A program made the position numbers and the translations under genes. Below the pieces are notes generated by a model. That model was not told the origin of the DNA, did no database searches, and was given only the letters and a program-made list of their open reading frames with translations. Positions 8,454-15,915 of a stretch of DNA of 21,973 nucleotides are shown here, piece by piece. Origin of the DNA: a virus; the IMG/VR virus record IMGVR_UViG_3300047564_001149, positions 1 through 21,973 of that record. One strand, given 5' to 3'. How positions within the stretch are numbered: the first letter of the stretch is position 1; each line of letters begins with the position of its first letter.

Positions 8454-10250
8454 TTAACCATAAATAGCCTTAAACTTACTGAAGGCTTGCTTCCATCCTT
8501 TAGAGTCAGACTTATTATTAGGATTGAGAGCCTTTGTGGCACTGCTGCTATCTAGGTTAAGCCTCTCTCTAGCCAATGCGAGAAGCCCCATTCCTGCATC
8601 TGCAATGTCGGGAGATATACCGAAGCGTTGTTTCATCTCAGACTTAGGAAGAACCTTAATGCGTAATGCTAGGTTCTTCTCTCCGTTAGGATCAAGTTTC
8701 CGCATACACATTTCTCGCATCAAATCATCCCCAATACCCTTGACTTGACCAGTCCGCATATACTCCTTGCAGGAATACCAAATCTCGGAAACCGAGTTGA
8801 CATACCTTTCGTGTGACGGGGTTGGATCGTATGCCGATACAGGCTTTTCTGAAGCCCTGCCACCAAACTGCAAGCCATACACATCTTTTGACCAAGCAAC
8901 GGATATAAAGTCTCCTAGAGGGCCACCAGCGCCCGACTTATCGTATCCTGCATTGCGAGGCTGAACACCCCTAGCTAGGCACTCATTACGGAACCATTGG
9001 ACTACTTGCTGAGAACGAGTCATGGATTGATCTGTGACATCCTCTTGGAAGATCAAGAATTCATCATATTGCAGACCCTTGTATCCATGCGGCTCTGCCA
9101 GTTTACCAACAGTTCCGAAGTAAAGAACTGTTCTATCTCCACCATTCGTGAATGATGGATCAAGAAAGGCAACCTTTGTTTTCTCGTTATCAAGCCATAC
9201 GGCTTTGTCGGTAGCCTTAGAGTTAAGTATCTCGACCTCGGAATAAATCTGATCTGTAATACCAGCGGGACACCAGAAGCCACGATACATTCGCCAAAAC
9301 GAGGATGTATTCTTAGCCTCTTCTGGAATCTTCTCAAAATCCTGCGGTCCTTCCATCCAAGAATAAATCTTCTTCTTGGCTATCATGTTTGGGTTTTTCA
9401 ACCCGTCAAAGTGCAAGCATACTCCACGAGAAGTATCCCACTCTTCATCGTCAACAGTAATGGTTTCCCATCCATCTTTAGGCTTGGCGAACTTGCCGAA
9501 TGCATCCACATACGAAGCAGGGTTAGAGATGCCGATGAATTGAAAGCGTTCGCAACCTTTCGATAAGTTGAAGAACGCAACCTCAGTAATAGCCTCAGAT
9601 AGCTCTGATAACTCGTCAGCAACAAAGATAACATTCTTGTTGTGGATACCCTGCATCTTGCCAGTGGCATCACGCTCCTTCTTCTTTTCACCGGGGATAA
9701 GGACAATGCCAGACAGGTCAGAACGTTTACCATCCTTGCCTACATAACTGATCTTATTCTCGGAATCTACAAGATGTCCCGGCAAGCCTAGCTGTTCGCA
9801 TACCCCCCAATACCTAGTAATCTTACCCCAAATACGCTGCTTGGATGCCTTGATTGTTGTTGAGGTAGCAAGGACCGTTGTGTTCTCTGGATCGGCTAGG
9901 TAGTTAATGATTGCCCATATTGCGTAAGCCTCCGACTTACCGCAACCACCAGAGCCAGCGATTGCAAGGTATTCGTGATTGCAGGCAGCTCGTATCATTC
10001 GTTCTGCCCACGGATGCCAGATAAAGTTTACTGCTGCCTTGCTATCTTTCTCAGGCCACAGAGCTTTGGCAATTCTTTGGAAGTGATGGAATATATCGTA
10101 TCCACCAGTATCTTTAGGAATCCTTCCTTTGATCTTTTCTCTAAACATCGCAAGCTCGATTGCGATTTGGTGTGTTCCTTTTTTCCAGTTAAATCCGTAA
10201 AGGTGAAGGTATCCGTCAATCGGATCACCGTAAATTGGCGCTGAATTCAT
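8454..10250 (-). CDS. terL: Terminase large subunit (DNA-packaging ATPase/nuclease)
   Basis: 598 residues on the minus strand. The ATPase half has Walker A AGSGGCGKS (98-106), Walker B NVIFVADELSE (206-216, D212/E213), and a coupling motif FIGISNP (238-244). The nuclease half has the three acidic positions of the RNase H-like fold: FLDPS (D364), AGYDKSGAGG (D437), and ISPDIADAG (D548/D551). It pumps genome DNA into the prohead through the portal and cuts it. Unlike every other gene here it is read leftward, converging on the methyltransferase with a four-base gap and diverging from the head operon. No small terminase is next to it. The ATG at 10250-10248 follows GTGAGCTAG, so the ribosome site is weak. 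Confidence 0.95.
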   Translation of the reverse strand: MNSAPIYGDPIDGYLHLYGFNWKKGTHQIAIELAMFREKIKGRIPKDTGGYDIFHHFQRIAKALWPEKDSKAAVNFIWHPWAERMIRAACNHEYLAIAGSGGCGKSEAYAIWAIINYLADPENTTVLATSTTIKASKQRIWGKITRYWGVCEQLGLPGHLVDSENKISYVGKDGKRSDLSGIVLIPGEKKKERDATGKMQGIHNKNVIFVADELSELSEAITEVAFFNLSKGCERFQFIGISNPASYVDAFGKFAKPKDGWETITVDDEEWDTSRGVCLHFDGLKNPNMIAKKKIYSWMEGPQDFEKIPEEAKNTSSFWRMYRGFWCPAGITDQIYSEVEILNSKATDKAVWLDNEKTKVAFLDPSFTNGGDRTVLYFGTVGKLAEPHGYKGLQYDEFLIFQEDVTDQSMTRSQQVVQWFRNECLARGVQPRNAGYDKSGAGGPLGDFISVAWSKDVYGLQFGGRASEKPVSAYDPTPSHERYVNSVSEIWYSCKEYMRTGQVKGIGDDLMREMCMRKLDPNGEKNLALRIKVLPKSEMKQRFGISPDIADAGMGLLALARERLNLDSSSATKALNPNNKSDSKGWKQAFSKFKAIYG

Positions 10251-10330
10251 CTAGCTCACTTTACAAAATTATAAAACTCTTTCAATTATTTCTTGAAAAT
10301 AAGTCATATTATAATAGTATCGCAGAAGTG
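10251..10330. promoter_or_regulatory. Divergent promoter region between terL and the head operon
   Basis: This 80-base AT-rich gap is the only non-coding space between two divergent transcription units. It holds TATAAT on the plus strand at 10310-10315 and a TATAAT on the minus strand at 10268-10273. The minus-strand copy has TTCAAG 18 bases upstream as a poor -35. The plus-strand TTGAAA at 10293-10298 is only 11 bases from its -10 box, too close for a standard sigma-70 pair. An imperfect inverted repeat (TTATTT ... AAATAA, 10287-10303) lies between and could be an operator. Promoter activity is inferred from position and -10 boxes only. Confidence 0.35.
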
Positions 10331-10684
10331 ATGAACATACTTCAGGAACTTGGTTTTCAGAAAACAAAGGCAGAACTTTATATTGACGAACATCGTCAAT
10401 CTGTTTTATTTGATGTGATTGTTAAACCCGAAGATTATGTCAATGGAACTAAGTGTAACCCTACAAAATCTCCTCTTGCTTTGGCTTTGCAAAGGGCAGT
10501 TGAAGGAACTCCGTATAGGGTGGAAAGAGCGGGTTTTAAAGTTCTCGTTATTTCTCGCGGTATTTACGAGTATTGTTTCTTTATGCCTCGGCGGGTGTGG
10601 AGGAAGGTAAGCGGGTTTGAGTTTGACGATGCGATCCCTTCTAGGCCGATTAAATTCACGGCTGAGTTTGAAATGATTTTTTAA
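10331..10684 (+). CDS. Small phage protein of unknown function
   Basis: 117 residues from the ATG at 10331 (a GTG sits directly before it at 10328). The frame is open further up to a TTG at 10235, but that would overlap the start of terL and add a low-complexity extension, so I reject it. The sequence has the pattern KPEDYVNG ... NPTKSPLALALQRA ... RRVWRKVSGFEF, which recalls a recurring family of small phage and bacterial proteins with a CP-x-ALA-type helix. I cannot name a function. It is followed by a one-base gap to the glycosyltransferase gene, so it is probably the first gene of the head operon. Confidence 0.7.
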   Translation: MNILQELGFQKTKAELYIDEHRQSVLFDVIVKPEDYVNGTKCNPTKSPLALALQRAVEGTPYRVERAGFKVLVISRGIYEYCFFMPRRVWRKVSGFEFDDAIPSRPIKFTAEFEMIF

Positions 10685-10685
10685 T

Positions 10686-11645
10686 ATGAAGCTAGTTATT
10701 CCTGTATCAAAACATGATCGGCATTTGATCCCTGATTTCGTAAGTGCGATTAATAAATTTCCAGTAGGCGAAGAACACGACTTGCTAGTTATTGGGTCAA
10801 GAGAAAACGAAGAGGTCATCATTGGATTTGAAAAGCAAATTAAACATTTGTTCAAATCTTCTGAGGCTTGCATTATTCCAGACACGATGATGGGTTGGCC
10901 GATGTCTTGCAACTTCTACTTCCAGCAGACTTGCGCTCATCTACGCAAGGATGAAGAGACGGATGCGTTTCTTTGGTTTGAACTAGATACTGTTCCAACG
11001 CGAGAGAACTGGCTTGATCTAATTGCGTTTGAATATTACTCAGACACAACTAGGGCTGTTAAGGAGAAACGTGAACCATTGATTTACCTCGGAGTTAAGG
11101 AGCGTGTGTATGAAGGTAAGAACGGAGAACTTATTCCTGAATCTGTTGCCGGAAATAGAATGGCTCAAGTTGGAGTGTATTCCACAAAAATCTGTTCCGC
11201 GCCTGTATTGAATTCCCTTCCTGTATCTAACAGACATTGGACGCACATCATCCAGTGGTATGTAGTTAATCGGATGAAAGAATCCAATCTAATCCAAAAC
11301 AACTGGAGGACAGAAAAGTATCGCAATATTAACGGAGAAATGGTATGTGATTCTATCTCTAATTTAGCGTGGGATGTCCATTGGAACAAACCTGTAAGCG
11401 AGGACGCAGTTCTCGTTCACGGATGCAAAGATGGTTCGCTTGTTAAGTTATTGTTGAACAATATAAATAATGACGATATGAAAGTTGCAAAGAACTTAAC
11501 GGTTGAGGAAGCGCAAGAAATCGCTGAAGGTATTGAAGATATTGATGAATCTGAACTTGAGAAGAAAATGAGGATTTATCAGAAGCGAATAGCCAACTTA
11601 AAGTTCTTCCAAAAGAAACCAACAAAGGAAGACAATAATGAGTGA
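10686..11645 (+). CDS. GT-A-like glycosyltransferase
   Basis: 319 residues. It opens with a strand (MKLVIPVSKHDR) typical of GT-A folds, and has FLWFELDTVPTRENW (95-109), where ELD resembles the metal and nucleotide-sugar binding D-x-D motif. A late VHGCKDGSL (about 264-272) supplies a histidine in the place of the C-terminal metal or diphosphate ligand of such enzymes. The last 45 residues are an acidic then basic helical tail. It probably transfers a sugar from a nucleotide donor; the acceptor is unknown. The gene overlaps the portal start by eight bases, so it is embedded in the head operon and may act on virion proteins (inference). It differs from the GT-B-like gene at 6927. Confidence 0.65.
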   Translation: MKLVIPVSKHDRHLIPDFVSAINKFPVGEEHDLLVIGSRENEEVIIGFEKQIKHLFKSSEACIIPDTMMGWPMSCNFYFQQTCAHLRKDEETDAFLWFELDTVPTRENWLDLIAFEYYSDTTRAVKEKREPLIYLGVKERVYEGKNGELIPESVAGNRMAQVGVYSTKICSAPVLNSLPVSNRHWTHIIQWYVVNRMKESNLIQNNWRTEKYRNINGEMVCDSISNLAWDVHWNKPVSEDAVLVHGCKDGSLVKLLLNNINNDDMKVAKNLTVEEAQEIAEGIEDIDESELEKKMRIYQKRIANLKFFQKKPTKEDNNE

Positions 11646-13950
11646 TCGACTAGAAACAATTTCAAATAGCGGGAAGCCTCCAGTTTCTCGTATTAAGGAC
11701 GCTAAATCAGCTTATGAGATTTGGGAGACTCTACGACGAGCGGATGCCGTCTCAGCTTTTGATCGCAGCAAGATTGACGCTGCTTACGACAATGAACGCC
11801 CATACGACGAGAGGGCGCTTATCAATGCGGGACAATCTTACCGAGTTAATGTGTCGTGGGGGTTTGCGAAGCAGGTTCTCGATACGGCGCTTGCTGGGTA
11901 TGTTGACATCATTAATGCGCCACAAACATTCTTCCGTTGCCCCACTAATTACGGGAGCCAAACAGAGCGTGACGAGCTGGAGCAAGTCGTAGCACAAGAA
12001 GTAACTGCTGCTGTTCGTTCTTGGCGTAATTTCTTCCCAACATATCTTAAACTCTGCAATAGCTTCATTAAGCATGGTGTTGGCGTTTCTTTGTTCAATG
12101 ACGAGTGGGATTGGCGCTGGAAGTCAACGGATATGTCCGACTTCAAGATTCCTCGTAAGACCGAAATCGGTCAGGATAATATTGATGTAGCTGCCTGCTT
12201 GCGTTTCTATTCTCCTACGCAACTCTATCAATTGATTAAAGATGAAGAGACAGCCAAGATTAACGGATTCAATATCGAGGCTTGCCGTAAAGCAATCATC
12301 TCATCCGTAAATAACAACAACAATTACTACAACTTCCGCCAGTATGATTGGGAGAAGCTAGAGATGGAGCTTCGTAATAACGACTTGTTCTTTACGACTC
12401 AGGCTGCAAATCAGCAGTCGATTCGTGTTGTCCATTTGTGGGTAACTGAATTTGACGGCAAGGTTTCGCACTACATGATTAACGATGACAATGGAGTGCA
12501 AGACTTCCTGTTTAAGAAGATCGGTAGATTTGAGAACAGCTACGAAGCCTACACAGTCTTTACCTACGGGGTTGGAACCAACGGATATTATCACGGAGTT
12601 CGTGGACAGGGTTACGATGTCTTTGCAATTAACGGCGCATTGAATCGCGCATACTGCTCGCTCCTTGAGATTGCATCCTTCGGAAGTGCGCCCACATTCC
12701 AACCTAAAGATGAGACGGCATTGCAAGAGATGCAGTTCATCCCAAATGGAGTTTATAATTTGCTTTCACCGGGAATTGAGGTCATTAAGGATACTATAGT
12801 TCCTAATGTATCTAACGGAACATTGCCGATTGTTAGTGCATTTACACAACTGTTCAGAGAAAGAACATCTGCATACAATACCGAATCCCTAATCAATACA
12901 TCGGTTGAGAAGTCAGCAACGCAAGTGCGAGCTGAACTTAGCAATATTGCTAAAATGAGCGTGTCAGCTTTGAATCTTTTCTTCGATCCTTGGGAATCCT
13001 TGGTTCGTGAAATGATCCGCCGAATGAAGCGTAAGGATTACGATGCACGGGAGCCGGGTGGAAAGTATATCATTGAACTTCATAAGCGCCTTCTTCGTCG
13101 TGGTGCTGAAGGGTTCGGTGCAAAGGATCGTTACCTGCAAGCCTTCTTCAACTTGGACACAGATAGACTCCGAGTTGTTAAGCCTGTTGGAGCTGGATCG
13201 GAAGCAGCCAGAATGGTTGCATTTGATAGATTGATGGGAATCTTCGGTAGCCTTCCAGATTACGGTAAGCAGAACCTTATTTGGGATATTGCTTCCGAGA
13301 CTGCTGGCTACGAGAATGCGTCCAGATACGCTATCCAGCCCGGAGAATCCGAGAAGCCAACAATGGATGCGTCTATCGCTCAACTCGAAAATAACTCACT
13401 TCTGGCTGGTGGTCAGATTATGGTTCTTGATGGTCAGAATGACTTGGTTCACACAAAAGTTCACATCGAAGCACTTAATCCGCTCGTTGAACAGGCTCAA
13501 GAGGCGTTGCAAGTTGATCCTATGCAACTCGCCCCTATGCTTGAGGGAATCAATGCTCTTAATGCCCATGTCGCACAGCATGTCGAAAGACTATCTGGCG
13601 ATCCGGCAATGCGAGAGGAATCCGCGCTATACCGTAAGATTCTTCAAAACGCAGATGAAATTTTGCACAATGGAACGCTGAAAGTTCAGAAGATAATGGC
13701 TGAACAAGAACAGCAATCCATGTTGAGTGAAATAGAGAATGCGAATTTGGCGCAAGGTCAACAACAGATTGATCCAGCCACGCTTGCCAAAATAGAGGCA
13801 CAGAGAGCCGAGCGGCAGGCGAAACTTGAGATGGATATGCAGATGCACCAACAACGAATGATTATGCGCCAGCAGGATGCCAACCAAAAGATGGCTATCC
13901 GTGACGCAGAAGCAGCCAGCAAGATACAATCGCAGGGTATTAGAATATGA
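11638..13950 (+). CDS. Portal protein
   Basis: 770 residues, the dodecameric ring at the head vertex through which DNA passes and to which terminase docks. I call it from size, order (before scaffold and capsid) and sequence character: an N-terminal helical region with YDNERPYDERALINAG, SYRVNVSWGFAKQVLD and a central beta-rich wing containing FDGKVSHYMINDD. A helical stem region (VSALNLFFDPWESLVREM) follows, then a Gln/Met-rich coiled-coil C-terminus (about 690-770) as in podovirus-type portals. AAGGAAG about eight bases before the ATG is a fair ribosome site. It overlaps the upstream glycosyltransferase by eight bases and the downstream gene by four. Confidence 0.85.
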   Translation: MSDRLETISNSGKPPVSRIKDAKSAYEIWETLRRADAVSAFDRSKIDAAYDNERPYDERALINAGQSYRVNVSWGFAKQVLDTALAGYVDIINAPQTFFRCPTNYGSQTERDELEQVVAQEVTAAVRSWRNFFPTYLKLCNSFIKHGVGVSLFNDEWDWRWKSTDMSDFKIPRKTEIGQDNIDVAACLRFYSPTQLYQLIKDEETAKINGFNIEACRKAIISSVNNNNNYYNFRQYDWEKLEMELRNNDLFFTTQAANQQSIRVVHLWVTEFDGKVSHYMINDDNGVQDFLFKKIGRFENSYEAYTVFTYGVGTNGYYHGVRGQGYDVFAINGALNRAYCSLLEIASFGSAPTFQPKDETALQEMQFIPNGVYNLLSPGIEVIKDTIVPNVSNGTLPIVSAFTQLFRERTSAYNTESLINTSVEKSATQVRAELSNIAKMSVSALNLFFDPWESLVREMIRRMKRKDYDAREPGGKYIIELHKRLLRRGAEGFGAKDRYLQAFFNLDTDRLRVVKPVGAGSEAARMVAFDRLMGIFGSLPDYGKQNLIWDIASETAGYENASRYAIQPGESEKPTMDASIAQLENNSLLAGGQIMVLDGQNDLVHTKVHIEALNPLVEQAQEALQVDPMQLAPMLEGINALNAHVAQHVERLSGDPAMREESALYRKILQNADEILHNGTLKVQKIMAEQEQQSMLSEIENANLAQGQQQIDPATLAKIEAQRAERQAKLEMDMQMHQQRMIMRQQDANQKMAIRDAEAASKIQSQGIRI

Positions 13951-14282
13951 CACAACGACAACTATTCCAACTGAATGCTGATAAGGTATCTCAATTGGAA
14001 AAACTACTAGACAATCCAGTTCTTAAAGAAGCATTTATTATTGTTAGACAAGAATGTTCTCCTAAGGCTCCAACAGATATTGAGGCCGCTAAAGCCATAG
14101 GCTCTGAGGAGTTTCAGAACAAACTTCATTCATTGATTAGAATTAATCCAAAGAAGTTGAATGATTTGGATAAAGAATATATCATTCAAGCTCGCAGAAA
14201 ACTTTTGTCCACTGGGTTATACACCGAGGACGAAATCATGGAAGCTGAGAGGCTTTCACAAACAAACAACCAACAGGAGTAA
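13947..14282 (+). CDS. Small head-region protein of unknown function
   Basis: 111 residues, coupled to the portal gene by an ATGA overlap. It is mostly helical and charged, with NPVLKEAFIIVRQE (27-40) and a later IGSEEFQNKLHSLIRI. Short proteins with a similar hydrophobic-helix, variable acidic segment and C-terminal helix are often found between portal and scaffold genes in phages. No catalytic motif is visible. A structural or assembly role is a guess from position. Confidence 0.75.
   Translation: MTQRQLFQLNADKVSQLEKLLDNPVLKEAFIIVRQECSPKAPTDIEAAKAIGSEEFQNKLHSLIRINPKKLNDLDKEYIIQARRKLLSTGLYTEDEIMEAERLSQTNNQQE
14275..14279 (+). promoter_or_regulatory. Ribosome binding site fixing the start at 14287
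   Basis: AGGAG lies seven bases upstream of the ATG at 14287, within the last codons of the preceding gene. It decides for the 40-residue product against a longer in-frame reading from 14161 that would lie wholly inside the previous gene. Confidence 0.7.
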
Positions 14283-14286
14283 AAAT

Positions 14287-14409
14287 ATGAAAATGGCAAC
14301 AGAAAAACGCATTGCACCAGCAGCAAAGAAACCAATGGCAACATCTGGCAAGAAGACAGCTACCACTAAGAAATCTTGGGGTGAGCGTCATCGCGCCAAG
14401 ATTAAGTAA
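14287..14409 (+). CDS. 40-residue basic Lys/Ala/Thr-rich peptide
   Basis: Starts at ATG 14287 behind a good AGGAG. The peptide is strongly basic, with repeated K/A/T clusters (APAAKKPMATSGKKTATT) and a C-terminal WGERHRAKIK, and has no predicted membrane segment. It resembles the disordered tails of histone-like proteins in composition only. It sits between two head genes, so it may bind DNA or a shell component, but that is inference. It is short, yet the ribosome site, tight spacing and clean stop make a real gene likely. Confidence 0.65.
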   Translation: MKMATEKRIAPAAKKPMATSGKKTATTKKSWGERHRAKIK

Positions 14410-14424
14410 AAATTATTATCTTAT

Positions 14425-15609
14425 ATGTCCGACCAAGCAACACCGACACCCACACCAACAGAACCAACATCAACGGACTCGGCGATCACGAATCTCCGCA
14501 GTGCGCTTGACTCTATTGCATCCAATGATCTCAGCGTTACCCCGCCAAAGGAAGAGCCGAAATCAAATCCAACTCAGCCTGCTCCAGAAAATACAGAAGC
14601 CCCTAAAAAAGAGGTCGAAAATACTGACAAATCTGGAACTGATGAGGGGGCAAAAACTGAAGAAGCTAATACAGATGCTCCTGCCGAGGTAGAACCAACT
14701 GGCGAAAAAGAAAAGATTCGCTGGAAGGAACTGAAGTCTGCCGAGAAAGAACTAAAGCTGGCTCAGAAGGAGCTTGCTGAACTCAAGGCTAAAGGAAGCG
14801 AATACGAGCAAGCCAGTAAAGAAGTCCAAGACCTGAAGGCTCAGATTGAAGAAATTCAGCGTGAGCGTGAAGCCGTGGATAGCGAGCTATACATGACTCG
14901 CGTTCAAGCTACCAAGGAATGGAAGCAGTATGTTTCCGAACCTCTCAACGAGATTATTGAAGGAGCTGAATTCTTTGCTCAAAGAAATAAAGTTGAAACC
15001 GCTGATTTGATTGACGCTCTCCAAGCAGACACAAACGGCGATCCTCAGAAACTTGAAGCACTGATGGCGGATTGGTCTGAACGAGATAAGACGAAGATTT
15101 GGAATCTTGCTGATAACCTGCTTCAGATTGAAAAGCGCAAGGAGGAGTTGGAGGCGAATTCCAAGGAGGCATACAATGCTTCTATGGAGCGTCAGCAGCA
15201 AGAAGAACAAGCGTTCTATAAACAGTATTTCGCTCAGAGGGAATCAGCAATTCAAGAGGTTGTCCCGAAGATGACCGAGAGGGTTTACAATCTTCTTCCA
15301 GAAGACAAGCGACCAGACATCGCTAAACTTCAGCAAGAAGTAATGAGCTACGACGAGTGGCCGGAAAACCTTAAAGTGTATGGCATCCTTGGCGCTGCTG
15401 TTCTTCCAGACTTGATTGATACAGTTAAGTCATTGCAGAACGAGTTGAAAGAAACCAAGGAGAACAATGTTAAACTTCGCGGTGGTTCCGCTCCTGCTGC
15501 TGGTGGGAATTCCCCCAAGACTCCAGCGGAAGCAAACAAGCCAACCAACTACGCAAAGATGGATACAGACGACTTCGTTAAGAACCTTGTCGGAAGAATG
15601 GTTGCTTAA
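14425..15609 (+). CDS. Probable scaffolding protein
   Basis: 394 residues immediately before the capsid transcription unit. The first about 95 residues are Thr/Pro/Glu-rich and likely disordered. Residues about 96-160 and 230-275 are heptad-like coiled coils rich in Glu, Lys and Gln (for example KELKLAQKELAELK). A flexible RGGSAPAAGG linker then leads to a conserved-looking C-terminal tail (DTDDFVKNLVGRMV). Overall acidic, helical character, lack of catalytic motifs and position between portal and capsid fit a phage scaffold, which templates prohead assembly and is then lost. No protease motif is seen in it. There is no Shine-Dalgarno, only an AT-rich leader. An intrinsic terminator follows the stop. 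Confidence 0.65.
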   Translation: MSDQATPTPTPTEPTSTDSAITNLRSALDSIASNDLSVTPPKEEPKSNPTQPAPENTEAPKKEVENTDKSGTDEGAKTEEANTDAPAEVEPTGEKEKIRWKELKSAEKELKLAQKELAELKAKGSEYEQASKEVQDLKAQIEEIQREREAVDSELYMTRVQATKEWKQYVSEPLNEIIEGAEFFAQRNKVETADLIDALQADTNGDPQKLEALMADWSERDKTKIWNLADNLLQIEKRKEELEANSKEAYNASMERQQQEEQAFYKQYFAQRESAIQEVVPKMTERVYNLLPEDKRPDIAKLQQEVMSYDEWPENLKVYGILGAAVLPDLIDTVKSLQNELKETKENNVKLRGGSAPAAGGNSPKTPAEANKPTNYAKMDTDDFVKNLVGRMVA

Positions 15610-15635
15610 TTAAATAAGCATTCATAAAATAAAAG

Positions 15636-15667
15636 AGGGCTGTCTAAATTAGGCAGTCCTTTTTTTT
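15636..15667 (+). terminator. Intrinsic terminator after the scaffold gene
   Basis: A nine-base-pair stem (15636-15644 with 15652-15660, two G-T wobbles) closes a loop TAAATTA and is followed by eight T (15660-15667), with an A-rich flank upstream. It ends the portal-scaffold transcript and so separates it from the capsid transcript. Confidence 0.85.
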
Positions 15668-15680
15668 ATTTAAAATTAAC

Positions 15681-15709
15681 TTGCAAATATTACTTTGTTC
15701 ACATATTAG
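15681..15709 (+). promoter_or_regulatory. Candidate promoter for the major capsid gene
   Basis: TTGCAA (15681-15686) and TATTAG (15704-15709) are 17 bases apart, each matching four of six consensus bases of a sigma-70 promoter. It lies just after the terminator and would give a leader of about 200 bases before the capsid ATG. A promoter is needed here if the terminator works, but this pair is only moderate. Confidence 0.4.
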
Positions 15710-15717
15710 TTGCGATG

Positions 15718-15915
15718 CAGCATAACTAAGCTGTTTAAAAAAAGGTTATGGATCGCTGATTCCTTAACATCAGTAACAAAATAAATCCGAGCTTATAAAC
15801 ACCGAAAGGCTTTTACACTGGCTCAGTAAAGGAAAACAAACCGAGTTTAAGTTGGGCAACTAAACGACGACTTGGATTCATAAACTAAATTTAACTTAAT
15901 AGAAAAAATAATTAT
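15718..15915 (+). other. Long capsid mRNA leader with several predicted stems
   Basis: Within the 306 bases between the scaffold stop and the capsid ATG no gene is present. Read by eye, it holds CATAAC/GTTATG (15721-15726 with 15745-15750), a hairpin 15755-15774 (GCTGAT/ATCAGT), and a long-range eight-pair stem 15784-15791 with 15871-15878. That stem encloses two further hairpins: 15810-15832 (CTTTTAC/GTAAAGG) and 15845-15865 (GTTTA..GTT/AAC..TAAAC). The last 35 bases before the ATG are A/T-rich and lack a Shine-Dalgarno. The layout suggests a branched RNA that could control capsid translation or stability, but it was not computed. Confidence 0.4.

Noticed and set aside
8467-8486. GCCTT/AAGGC inverted repeat at the terL 3' end as a terminator for the convergent genes
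   Set aside because: Only five pairs, a ten-base loop, inside coding sequence and no T-run on either strand.
10235-10330. Upstream TTG start for the small gene at 10331
   Set aside because: It would overlap the divergent terL start and add a low-complexity leader; the ATG at 10331 (or GTG 10328) begins the conserved-looking part.
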